DNA from: an uncultured Collinsella sp.
GTDB lineage: Bacteria > Actinomycetota > Coriobacteriia > Coriobacteriales > Coriobacteriaceae
Assembly: GCA_934654585.1 (NCBI GenBank)
Contig: CAKUGF010000026.1
Coordinates: 1 to 21,237, forward strand
Length of the DNA: 21,237 nt
Reading direction: 5' to 3'
The notes under the pieces were generated by a model. The model was given only the letters and a program-made list of their open reading frames with translations, was not told the origin of the DNA and did not search any database. The first letter of the stretch is position 1. Each line of letters opens with the position of its first letter. Position numbers and translations under genes: made by a program. Positions 8,131 through 15,434 of the stretch are shown here, piece after piece.

Positions 8131-8425
8131 TCTCAATCTGTAACATGAAGGACTGATTTCGGGTGCTAGGTGTTACGGATCGAGACGTTTCCGCCGGGCT
8201 AACCATTTCATCTAAATCTGTAACACCAAGGGCGAATTTCAGCTGCAAGATGTTACAGATTGAGATATTGCTGCAGGGCGATCCCGTTTGTCTCGATCTG
8301 TAACATCTGGAAGGTCAATCCGGGTCTAACTGTTACGGATTGAGATACTTCGGCAGGGCGGTTTGGATTGTCTCGTTCTGTAACAGCTGATGCCGTTTTG
8401 GCTGAGTAGTTGTTACAGAACGAGA
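8131..8425. repeat. Array of eight 15-bp repeats in alternating orientation at exact 40-bp pitch
   Basis: Copies start at 8131, 8171, 8211, 8251, 8291, 8331, 8371 and 8411. Odd copies read like TCTCAATCTGTAACA and even copies are its reverse complement, like TGTTACAGATTGAGA. All seven spacers are exactly 25 bp. The array can also be read as four 80-bp tandem units, each with a 15-bp-stem, 25-nt-loop hairpin (8131-8185, 8211-8265, 8291-8345, 8371-8425). The gaps between hairpins share GCAGGGCG in two of three cases, and the loops are loosely related, so the array probably arose by tandem duplication. No coding potential is credible. It fills the space between two convergent terminators. Confidence 0.9.
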
Positions 8426-8470
8426 CTGTTTGGTCGAGACAAACCTTGGGAAAACTCATCGGCACAAAAA

Positions 8471-8496
8471 ACGGAGCCGTGCTGCCACGACTCCGT
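8471..8496 (-). terminator. Terminator of the glycogen phosphorylase gene
   Basis: On minus the hairpin ACGGAG-T-CGTG-gcag-CACG-G-CTCCGT is followed by a T-run (plus AAAAAA at 8466-8471), 30 bp beyond the glgP stop. This is a standard intrinsic terminator. Confidence 0.85.
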
Positions 8497-8525
8497 TTCT
8501 CAAGAGGATGGGTAAGGGGAATGAA

Positions 8526-10793
8526 CTAGCTCAGGTGCCAGATCTCGTCGTTGTACTGCGAGATGGTGCGGTCGGACGAGAAGGTGCCGGCGTTGGCGAT
8601 GTTAATCAGCGCCTTGCGCATCCAGGCATCCTGGTCCTCGTAATCGGCCAGCACGCGCTCCTTGGTCTGGATGTACTCCTCGATGTCGAGCAGGGCCATA
8701 AACCAGTCCTTGCCCTTGATGTCGTCGTGCAGGCGCTGCAGGCGCTCGGCGTTGCCGGTCGCCATAAAGGCGGGGTTGGTGATGAAGTCCACCAGCAGCT
8801 TGATGCCGGGCTTGCGGTAGAGCGCGCCGGCGTCGTAAGTGCCGTCGGCATAGAGCTGCTCGACTTGCTTGGACGAGGCGCCAAAGGTGTAGATGTTCTC
8901 GTCGCCCACGAGTTCGGCGATCTCAACGTTGGCGCCGTCGAGCGTGCACAGGGTCAGGGCACCGTTGAGCATGAACTTCATGTTGGAGGTGCCACTCGCC
9001 TCCTTGGAGGCCAGGCTGATCTGCTCGGAGATGTCAGCGGCGGGAATGACACGCTCGGCAGCGGTGACGTTGTAGTTCTCGATCATGACAACCTGCAGGT
9101 AGGGGGCCACGTCGGGGTCGTTGGCAATCCACTGCGACAGCGTCAGGATCAGGTGGATGATGTCCTGGGCGATGGTGTAGGCAGGGGCTGCCTTGCCGCC
9201 AAAGATGATGGTGACGGGGTGCTTAGGTCTGTTGCCGTTCTTGATGTCGAGGTACTTCCAGATGATGTAGAGCGCGAGCATCTGCTGGCGCTTGTACTCG
9301 TGAATACGCTTGACCTGGACGTCGATGATGGCGTTGGAGGGGATCGTTACGCCCTGCTCGAGTGCCATGAACTGACGCATGATGGCCTTGGCGTCGGCCT
9401 TGGTGGCTGCCAGGCGATCGAGGACCTTCTTGTCGCCGGCGAACTCGGCGAGCTTGCTTAAGTCGCCGGTGCAGCGCCAATCGGTGCCGATTACGTCGTC
9501 GAGCAGGCTGGCGAGCGCGGGGTTGGCACCGTGAATCCAACGGCGGAAGGTGATGCCGTTGGTCTTATTGGAGAACTTCTCGGGGTAGATCTCGTAGAAC
9601 GGGTGAAGCTCGGTGTCCTCCAGAATCTTGGTGTGCAGCGCGGCGACGCCGTTGATGGAGAAGCCAAAGTGAATGTCCATATGGGCCATATGGACGGTGT
9701 CGTACTCGTCGATGATGGCGACGCGCGGATCGTCGTGCTCGGCCTTGGCGATCTCGTCGAGCTTGACGATGATGTCGGCGATGGCGGGCGAGACCTTCTG
9801 CAGGCTGGCGAGCGGCCACTTCTCGAGCGCCTCGGCAAGAATCGTGTGGTTGGTGTAGGCGACCATGGAGCGCACGATGGTTACGGCCTCGTCAAACTCG
9901 ATGTCATGCTCGGTGGTGAGCAGTCGGATAAGCTCGGGGATGACCATGGTGGGGTGCGTGTCGTTGATCTGGACCACGGCGTAATCGGCCAGGTCGTGCA
10001 GGTTGCTGCCGCGCTCGACGGCCTCGTCGATCAGGAGCTGGGCGGCGTTGCTCACCATGAAGTACTCCTGATAGATGCGAAGCAGGCGGCCCTGCTCGTC
10101 GGAATCGTCGGGGTACAGGAACAGGGTGAGGTTCTTGGCGATCTCGGTCTTGTCGAAGTCGATGGAGCTGCCGGGGACCAAGCCGTCGTCAACGCTCGCG
10201 AGGTCGAACAGACGCAGGCGGTTCTTGGTGGGCTGGCCGTAACCGGGCACATCGATGTTGACGAGCTTGGAGGTGACGGCAAAATCTCCGAACTCGACCG
10301 TGTAGGAGCGGTCGTCATCAATCAGGATGTCCTGCTCGCCGAGCCACTCGTCGGGGACGGTCTTCTGCTGGTTGTCGACAAAGCGCTGGCGGAACAGGCC
10401 GTAGTGATAGTTGAGGCCCACGCCGTCGCCGGTCAGACCCAACGTGGCGATGGAATCCAGGAAGCACGCGGCCAAGCGACCCAGGCCACCGTTGCCGAGC
10501 GAGGGCTCAACTTCAAATTCCTCGATCTTGTTGAGGTCGTGGCCGGCGGCGGTGAGCTGGTTCTTAACCTCGTCGTAGATGCCGAGGTCAATCATGTTGT
10601 TGATAAGCAGCTTGCCGATCAAAAACTCGGCAGAGATGTAATAGAGCTTTTTCTTGCCGTTGTTGAGCGGGCAGGCGGCAGAGCGCTCCTGTACGAGTTT
10701 GACGAGCAGCTTGTAAATACGACGGTCATCGAGCTGCTCGAGCGAGGTGCCAAAAGACTGCTCGGCGAGTTCCGCGAGATTAATTTGGGGCAT
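8526..10793 (-). CDS. glgP: Glycogen/maltodextrin phosphorylase
   Basis: A 755-residue GT35 phosphorylase that releases glucose-1-phosphate from alpha-1,4-glucans using phosphate and pyridoxal phosphate. The PLP-binding lysine is K606 in EASGTSNMKFMLNGALT. Other family signatures are EPSLGNGGLGRLAACFLDS, NYHYGLFRQ, the INDTHP motif, HPFYEIYPEKFSNKTNGIT RRW region, and VKRIHEYKRQ. The length is normal for bacterial enzymes, with no long regulatory N-terminal extension. The start at 10793 is chosen because AGGAGG lies five bases upstream; an in-frame ATG at 10820 lacks a good site. It lies 128 bp downstream of malQ on the same strand and may be co-transcribed with it. The pair degrades imported maltodextrins or stored glycogen in the cytoplasm. 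Confidence 0.95.
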   Translation of the reverse strand: MPQINLAELAEQSFGTSLEQLDDRRIYKLLVKLVQERSAACPLNNGKKKLYYISAEFLIGKLLINNMIDLGIYDEVKNQLTAAGHDLNKIEEFEVEPSLGNGGLGRLAACFLDSIATLGLTGDGVGLNYHYGLFRQRFVDNQQKTVPDEWLGEQDILIDDDRSYTVEFGDFAVTSKLVNIDVPGYGQPTKNRLRLFDLASVDDGLVPGSSIDFDKTEIAKNLTLFLYPDDSDEQGRLLRIYQEYFMVSNAAQLLIDEAVERGSNLHDLADYAVVQINDTHPTMVIPELIRLLTTEHDIEFDEAVTIVRSMVAYTNHTILAEALEKWPLASLQKVSPAIADIIVKLDEIAKAEHDDPRVAIIDEYDTVHMAHMDIHFGFSINGVAALHTKILEDTELHPFYEIYPEKFSNKTNGITFRRWIHGANPALASLLDDVIGTDWRCTGDLSKLAEFAGDKKVLDRLAATKADAKAIMRQFMALEQGVTIPSNAIIDVQVKRIHEYKRQQMLALYIIWKYLDIKNGNRPKHPVTIIFGGKAAPAYTIAQDIIHLILTLSQWIANDPDVAPYLQVVMIENYNVTAAERVIPAADISEQISLASKEASGTSNMKFMLNGALTLCTLDGANVEIAELVGDENIYTFGASSKQVEQLYADGTYDAGALYRKPGIKLLVDFITNPAFMATGNAERLQRLHDDIKGKDWFMALLDIEEYIQTKERVLADYEDQDAWMRKALINIANAGTFSSDRTISQYNDEIWHLS

Positions 10794-10839
10794 GTTTCCT
10801 CCTGTGATGGGTTGTTTCATGTCTGCAATTCATAAGAAG

Positions 10840-10873
10840 CCCGCGCGAGGGGATTGGGGTGGCCTCGCGCGGG
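10840..10873 (-). terminator. Hairpin between malQ and glgP
   Basis: A perfect 11-bp stem CCCGCGCGAGG/CCTCGCGCGGG with a 12-nt loop is followed on minus only by CTTCTTAT, not a true T-run. It may be a leaky terminator of malQ or an mRNA stabiliser, allowing different levels of MalQ and GlgP. Confidence 0.6.
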
Positions 10874-10921
10874 TAAAGCAAGCGCGTCCGCACGGTGGGG
10901 TGAGGTCGGGCGCGATGGCTC

Positions 10922-12427
10922 CTATTGGGGAAGCTCGATTTCAGCTTCCGACGGGATTCGGAAGTAGGTCTCGGTCCAGTCGATGAGTTTGTGCTCGAGC
11001 TCGCGGGTAATGGCGCCGTCGAGCATGCGCCAGGTCCAGTTGCCGCCCAGAGTCGCGGGGGTGTTGATGCGCGCCTCGTTGCCCAGGTTGAGCAGGTCCT
11101 GCATGGTGTAGATACACGTGTCGCTCACGCTGGCGGCGATGGTGCGGTTGAGCGCATCGGTGATGGGCTCGCCAGTCTGCTGATGGGTGTACAGGGCTGC
11201 CTGCTCGCGCTGGCGCGGGGTGGCCGTTCCCTCAAACCAACCGCGTGCCGTCTCGTTGTCGTGCGTGCCCACATAGGCGACGGTGTTGGCGATGTAGTTG
11301 TGCGGCAGGTAGTACGAGTTGGTGCCCTCAAAGGCAAACTGCAAGATCTTCATGCCGGGGAAGCCCGAGTTATCGCGCATGTCGATGACGCCGGGGGTGA
11401 GGAAGCCCAGGTCCTCAGCGATGATAGGCAGCGTGCCGAGCTTTTCCTCGAGCGTTTTGAAGAGTTTGAGGCCGGGGCCCTGCGTCCACGAACCGTAGGA
11501 CGAGTCGGGTGAGGAGAACGGTACCTCCCAATAGGCCTCGAAGCCGCGGAAGTGGTCCAGGCGGATGACGTCGTACATGTCGAGAGCGGCGCGAATGCGG
11601 CCCTCCCACCAGGAGAAGCCGTCCGCCTCCATGGCGTCCCAGTCGTAGATGGGATTGCCCCAGTACTGGCCGGTTGCCGAGAACTGATCAGGCGGCGTGC
11701 CGGCGACGCTCACGGGGTTGCCGGCGGCGTCGATCTTAAAGAGCTCGGGCGTGGCCCACATCTCGACAGAGTCGCGCGAGACGTAGATGGGCAGGTCGCC
11801 GATGATCAGGATGTCGCGCTCGTTGGCGTAAGCCTTGAGGCGGCTCCACTGGCGATCGAAGAAGTACTGCGTCATCTGGTGGTAGAGCATGCGCGCGGGA
11901 TGGGCGGCGCAGACCTTGGCAGAAGCCTCTCCGCGGGTACGCAGCTCCGCGGGCCACTCCCAAAATGCCTTGAGCCCGCACTCCTCCTTGACGGTCATGA
12001 ACTCGCAATAGGGGATGAGCCAGTCCTCGTTGGTTTGGACAAAGTCGTCGAAGTCTGCCGGCTTGTCGGCGGCAAAGCGCTCGGCGGCGCGGTCGAGAAT
12101 CTGACGGCGACCGCCAAAGATAGCGCCGTAGTCGACGTTGCTGGGGTCGGAACCCAGATACACGCCATCGATATCGCGCTGCTCCAGATAGCCCGCTTCG
12201 ATGAGTTCGGCGAAGTCGATAAAGTTGGGGTTGCCCGCACGTGCCGAGAACGACTGGTAGGGCGAATCGCCGTAACTGGTCGTTGTGAGGGGCAGAATCT
12301 GCCAGTAATGTTGTTTACACGAGACGAGGAAGTCGACAAAGTCATAGGCGTTCCAGCCAAAACCGCCGATTCCGTAGGGACCGGGTAGAGATGAGACGGG
12401 CATGAGGACGCCGCTTGCACGCTCCAT
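10922..12427 (-). CDS. malQ: 4-alpha-glucanotransferase (amylomaltase, GH77)
   Basis: A 501-residue GH77 enzyme that transfers alpha-1,4-glucan segments between maltodextrins and frees glucose. The catalytic nucleophile is D291 (VIRLDHFRGFEAYW), the acid/base is E338 (IIAEDLG) and the third carboxylate is D390 (GTHDNETARGW). The N-terminus (SGVLMPVSSLPGPYGIGGFG) and the length match the amylomaltase family. I chose the ATG at 12427 because GGTGAG lies seven bases upstream. The longer frame back to 12589 crosses the promoter and operator and has no homologous-looking residues. It stands upstream of glgP, its usual metabolic partner. A GntR-type operator within the promoter spacer indicates joint control with the importer and the PTS gene. 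Confidence 0.95.
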   Translation of the reverse strand: MERASGVLMPVSSLPGPYGIGGFGWNAYDFVDFLVSCKQHYWQILPLTTTSYGDSPYQSFSARAGNPNFIDFAELIEAGYLEQRDIDGVYLGSDPSNVDYGAIFGGRRQILDRAAERFAADKPADFDDFVQTNEDWLIPYCEFMTVKEECGLKAFWEWPAELRTRGEASAKVCAAHPARMLYHQMTQYFFDRQWSRLKAYANERDILIIGDLPIYVSRDSVEMWATPELFKIDAAGNPVSVAGTPPDQFSATGQYWGNPIYDWDAMEADGFSWWEGRIRAALDMYDVIRLDHFRGFEAYWEVPFSSPDSSYGSWTQGPGLKLFKTLEEKLGTLPIIAEDLGFLTPGVIDMRDNSGFPGMKILQFAFEGTNSYYLPHNYIANTVAYVGTHDNETARGWFEGTATPRQREQAALYTHQQTGEPITDALNRTIAASVSDTCIYTMQDLLNLGNEARINTPATLGGNWTWRMLDGAITRELEHKLIDWTETYFRIPSEAEIELPQ

Positions 12428-12512
12428 GAATGCGCTCACCAACCTTCTTGTTGTGGGGTCGGCCTGCCGATGGCATGCAGTCCGCCTCCGAGCTTCCAAT
12501 TCATACACGCTC

Positions 12513-12541
12513 ATTGTAGACAAGTTGTTTAAACATGTACA
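12513..12541 (-). promoter_or_regulatory. malQ promoter
   Basis: Reading on minus: -35 TGTACA (12541-12536), 17-bp spacer, -10 TACAAT (12518-12513), about 85 bp before the chosen malQ start. The spacer holds the GntR-type operator, so bound repressor and RNA polymerase could not both occupy the site. The -35 matches four of six consensus bases. Confidence 0.6.
12525..12536. promoter_or_regulatory. Putative GntR operator in the malQ promoter
   Basis: TTGTTTAAACAT differs from a perfect palindrome at one end base and shares its core with the sites at 2420, 2542, 3437 and 3512. It lies in the spacer of the predicted promoter. Confidence 0.6.
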
Positions 12542-12590
12542 GATGAGATAAAAAAGTTGGCCGATTTTCGGTGAATGGTTATATGCCATG

Positions 12591-12625
12591 AAAAAGCCCC
12601 GACCTCACAACGTGAGACCGGGGCT
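12591..12625 (-). terminator. Terminator of galE
   Basis: On minus the hairpin AGCCCCG-g-TCTCAC-gtt-GTGAGG-t-CGGGGCT is followed by TTTTT, 24 bp after the galE stop. Confidence 0.88.
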
Positions 12626-12648
12626 CAAAATCTACCGCGGGGGAGTGG

Positions 12649-13710
12649 TTACTCAGCGTCGGCGAAGCCATTGGGGTTGTGGCTCTGCCAATTCCAGCTG
12701 TCGCGGCACATGTCCGCGATATCGTACTGGGCCTTCCAGCCCATCATGCGCTCGGCCTTGGAGGCATCGCACCAGTTGGCGGCGATATCGCCGGCGCGGC
12801 GCTCGCGAATCACATAGGGAAGCTCTTTGCCGCAGGCCTTGGAGAAGGCGGCGACGACCTCGAGCACCGAGGTACCGGTGCCGGTGCCCAGGTTAAAGAC
12901 CTCGACGCCGGTCTTGCCGTTCATCCAATTAAGGGCGGCAACGTGACCGGAGGCCAGGTCGCACACGTGGATGTAGTCGCGCACGCCGGTGCCATCGGGG
13001 GTGGGGTAGTCGTTGCCAAAGACCTGCACGGCCTCGAGCTTGCCCACGGCGACCTGGGCGACATAGGGCACCAGGTTGTTGGGGATACCCTTGGGGTCCT
13101 CGCCGATCAGGCCCGACGGATGGGCGCCGATGGGGTTGAAGTAGCGGAGCAGTACGACATCCCACTCGGGGTCGGCGGTGTGGACGTCCATAAGGATCTG
13201 CTCGATCATCCACTTGGTCCAACCGTAGGGGTTGGTCGCGGGCTTCTTGGGGTCCTCCTCGGTGACGGGCGGATTGTCCGGGTCGCCGTAGACGGTCGAG
13301 GAGCTCGAGAAGATGATGGACTTGCAGCCATGGTTGCGCATGACGTCGATGAGCACCAGGGTGTTCTCGATGTTGTTGTGGTAGTACTCGACGGGCTTGC
13401 TCACCGACTCGCCTACGGCCTTAAAGCCGGCGAAGTGGATGACGCGGTCGATCTGGTGGGTATCGAAGATCTTGTTCATGGCCTCGCGGTCGAGCACGTT
13501 GGCCTCGTAGAAGGTGAGGTTCTTGGCGGCCTCTTCGCCCACGATGGTCTTGACGCGGTCGACGGCGACAGCGCTGGAGTTGGAGAGGTCATCGACGATG
13601 ACGACCTGGTAGCCGCCCTCGAGCAGCTGAACGACGGTGTGCGAGCCGATAAAGCCGGCGCCGCCGGTAACGAGGACGCAGGTGTCTTTGGGGTCGAGTG
13701 CTTTGGACAT
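12649..13710 (-). CDS. galE: UDP-glucose 4-epimerase
   Basis: A 353-residue extended short-chain dehydrogenase that interconverts UDP-glucose and UDP-galactose. The NAD-binding motif TGGAGFIGSH is at residues 15-24. The catalytic Y162 and K166 are in NPYGWTKW, with a serine-rich segment (IFSSSSTVYGDP) before them. The C-terminal part has the usual GTGTGTSVLEVV and WCDASKAERMMGWKAQYD signatures. The start at 13710 has AGGAGA at the right distance; the longer frame to 13989 crosses the promoter. A possible -10 TATACT is at 13753-13748 on minus. It feeds galactose into glucose metabolism and supplies UDP-galactose for envelope sugars. No GntR-type operator is seen upstream. Confidence 0.95.
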   Translation of the reverse strand: MSKALDPKDTCVLVTGGAGFIGSHTVVQLLEGGYQVVIVDDLSNSSAVAVDRVKTIVGEEAAKNLTFYEANVLDREAMNKIFDTHQIDRVIHFAGFKAVGESVSKPVEYYHNNIENTLVLIDVMRNHGCKSIIFSSSSTVYGDPDNPPVTEEDPKKPATNPYGWTKWMIEQILMDVHTADPEWDVVLLRYFNPIGAHPSGLIGEDPKGIPNNLVPYVAQVAVGKLEAVQVFGNDYPTPDGTGVRDYIHVCDLASGHVAALNWMNGKTGVEVFNLGTGTGTSVLEVVAAFSKACGKELPYVIRERRAGDIAANWCDASKAERMMGWKAQYDIADMCRDSWNWQSHNPNGFADAE

Positions 13711-13907
13711 GTAGTCTCCTATCGAATCAGGAACACTTCTTGAGGGGAGTATAGCGCAGCTAGGGACGGTACAAGCGGCTGACACAATCAAAAGCAGAGT
13801 AATGATGTTAACGTACTCATAAGGTAAGAATGCATAACGATTTGCTGACAATCGAGAACGTGGCACCCGCCGCCGACCATGCGATTTACTGCCGTTCGTG
13901 GAAATCG

Positions 13908-13982
13908 TTGGGATGCGCCATATGTACGCTAATATGTATGAGTTGAGCGACATATAAACAAACATGTAACGGAGTACATATG
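13908..13982 (+). promoter_or_regulatory. Promoter and leader of the peptidoglycan hydrolase gene
   Basis: A plausible promoter is TTGGGA (13908-13913), 16-bp spacer, TAATAT (13930-13935). A 9-bp inverted repeat CATATGTAC (13919-13927) / GTACATATG (13974-13982) brackets it, and the second arm contains the start codon of the gene. Confidence 0.45.
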
Positions 13983-15188
13983 TCACCAAGCAATGATTCC
14001 ATCTTTACCCAGGAGCTCTCGCGCCGCACTGCCCTCAAGGCTCTGTTCGGTGCCGCTTCTGCCGCTGTTCTTTTTGGCCTGCCTACCCGTGCCCATGCTG
14101 CCGAGGCCAGCCAGGAAACCACCGACAAGCTGAATGCCGCGCAGGCCCAGCTCGACGAGGTCCAGGCCCAGCTCGATAGCATCGCCAACGAGTATGCGGC
14201 GCTCGCCAACAAGAACGCCCAGACGCTCAACGATATTGAGGGCGTTCAGGGCAAGATTGACGAGACCCAGGAGCAGATCGACACCAAGAAGTCGGAACTC
14301 AAGAAGAAGCGCAACGACCTTTCCGATCGCGTGGCCGCGAGTTACAAGTCGGGCGGCACCAACATTCTTTCGCTGCTGCTCGCTTCCGGTTCGTTTGAGG
14401 AGCTCGTCGCCAACGCGCATTACGTCGAGAAGATCAACAAGAGCGACCGTGATGCCATCGAGGACATCCAGACTATTCAGAAAGAACTCGACACACAGAA
14501 GTCCGAGCTCGAATCGCAAAAGGCCGACCTGGAGAAGCTCAAGGACCAGCAGACTGCTCAGATGCAGGACATGCAGGCCAAGCAGCAAGAGGTCCAGACG
14601 GTTCTGAGCGGCCTTTCCGACGACGTCAAGGAGCTCATGGCCCAGCGCGATTCCGAGATTCTCGCTGCCGCCCAGGCCGAGGAGGCCGCCAGGAAGGCTG
14701 CCGCTGCCGCCGCGGCATCTGCGAACAAGAACAATTCCAGCTCGGGTGGTTCGTACTCGGGCGGCGGTTCGTACGCTCCCGGAACCCCGCAACAGAATGC
14801 CGGATCGGGCAAACAGCAGGCTGTCGTCAACGCTTGCTATTCCACGCCTTCGCCTGGCCAGAACTGGTGCGCGGCGTGGGTCACCAATGTCTTCCGCAAC
14901 GCCGGCGTCGGCTACTTTGGCGGCAACGCGTGCGACATGTTTAACGCTTGGTGCTACAGCTCCGATCGCTCGGCGCTGCAGGTGGGCATGATCGTGGCGG
15001 ACTCCTCGCATAGCGGCACTGGTGCCCCGGGCCTGATCTATGGCCACGTGGGCATCTATGTTGGCGGTGGCATCGTCATGAGCAACGAGGGCGCCATCAC
15101 GTCGAGGTCGCTCGATTCGTTTATCGGGTTCTATGGTACTGGCTCTGGTGTGCGCTGGGGCTGGCTCGGCGGCGTGGTGCTGTCGTAA
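13980..15188 (+). CDS. Secreted coiled-coil peptidoglycan hydrolase (NlpC/P60 or CHAP-like)
   Basis: A 402-residue exported protein. The N-terminus has a Tat-like signal (SRRTALKALFGAASAAVLFG) with probable cleavage after AHA near residue 40. Residues about 42-235 are a long heptad-rich coiled coil, like the regulatory regions of PcsB- and RipA-type cell-separation hydrolases. A low-complexity Ala then Ser/Gly/Asn linker follows (about 230-285). The C-terminal domain has a cysteine-peptidase pattern: C297 in NWCAAWVTNVFRNAG and H356 in YGHVGIYVGGGIVMSNEG. It probably cleaves cell-wall peptide or crossbridge bonds during division, with the coiled coil controlling access. The split between NlpC/P60 and CHAP is uncertain by eye; the WCAAW motif and spacing lean to CHAP-like. 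GGAG lies upstream of the ATG. Confidence 0.85.
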   Translation: MSPSNDSIFTQELSRRTALKALFGAASAAVLFGLPTRAHAAEASQETTDKLNAAQAQLDEVQAQLDSIANEYAALANKNAQTLNDIEGVQGKIDETQEQIDTKKSELKKKRNDLSDRVAASYKSGGTNILSLLLASGSFEELVANAHYVEKINKSDRDAIEDIQTIQKELDTQKSELESQKADLEKLKDQQTAQMQDMQAKQQEVQTVLSGLSDDVKELMAQRDSEILAAAQAEEAARKAAAAAAASANKNNSSSGGSYSGGGSYAPGTPQQNAGSGKQQAVVNACYSTPSPGQNWCAAWVTNVFRNAGVGYFGGNACDMFNAWCYSSDRSALQVGMIVADSSHSGTGAPGLIYGHVGIYVGGGIVMSNEGAITSRSLDSFIGFYGTGSGVRWGWLGGVVLS

Positions 15189-15207
15189 CGGCTGTTTGAA
15201 GCAAGTT

Positions 15208-15338
15208 GGCCCGGGACTGCCCGAAAGGCATAAGGTTGCCTGTTCGGACAGTCCTGCTCGCACGGAGAGCACATTAAGTGCTCTCCGGCTCGTGCGGAAC
15301 TCGCGATCAACCTTATGCCTTTCGGGCAGTCCCGGGCC
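15208..15338. repeat. Large nested intergenic palindrome
   Basis: Arms 15208-15238 and 15308-15338 are perfect 31-bp inverted repeats (outer end GGCCCGGGACTGCC). The 69-bp interior holds a second hairpin, CGGAGAGCAC-ATTAA-GTGCTCTCCG (15263-15287). It starts 19 bp after the hydrolase stop and precedes a separate conventional terminator, so termination alone does not explain it. Confidence 0.85.
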
Positions 15339-15391
15339 CCTCGGGTCCAACGCGCTACACACCGGACTGGGTTATCTGAATAAATATGGTG

Positions 15392-15415
15392 AAGGCCCCT
15401 TTCGGGGCCTTTTTT
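15392..15415 (+). terminator. Terminator between the convergent hydrolase and murB genes
   Basis: The stem AAGGCCCC/GGGGCCTT (15392-15399 with 15404-15411) with a TTTC loop is followed by TTTT. The A-tract is short on the murB side, so it mainly serves the plus strand. Confidence 0.85.
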
Positions 15416-15434
15416 GCGCTCGGGGCCTTCTTTG

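Noticed and set aside
8131..8425. CRISPR array
   Set aside because: Repeats are only 15 bp and alternate in orientation, spacers are 25 bp and partly related to each other, and no cas gene is present.
9531..10835. Long plus-strand open frame opposite glgP
   Set aside because: It is antisense to a clear phosphorylase, has skewed Val/Gly/Asp composition typical of a shadow frame, and shows no motif.
12428..12589. N-terminal extension of MalQ
   Set aside because: It would cover the predicted promoter and operator. The internal ATG at 12427 has a ribosome site and begins the conserved GH77 sequence.
13836..13909. Inverted repeat AACGATTT / AAATCGTT in the galE-hydrolase gap
   Set aside because: Eight-base arms 58 bp apart in AT-richer DNA can arise by chance, and nothing links them to a function.
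13711..13989. N-terminal extension of GalE
   Set aside because: The ATG at 13710 has AGGAGA upstream and leads straight into the NAD-binding fold; the extension overlaps the divergent promoter region.
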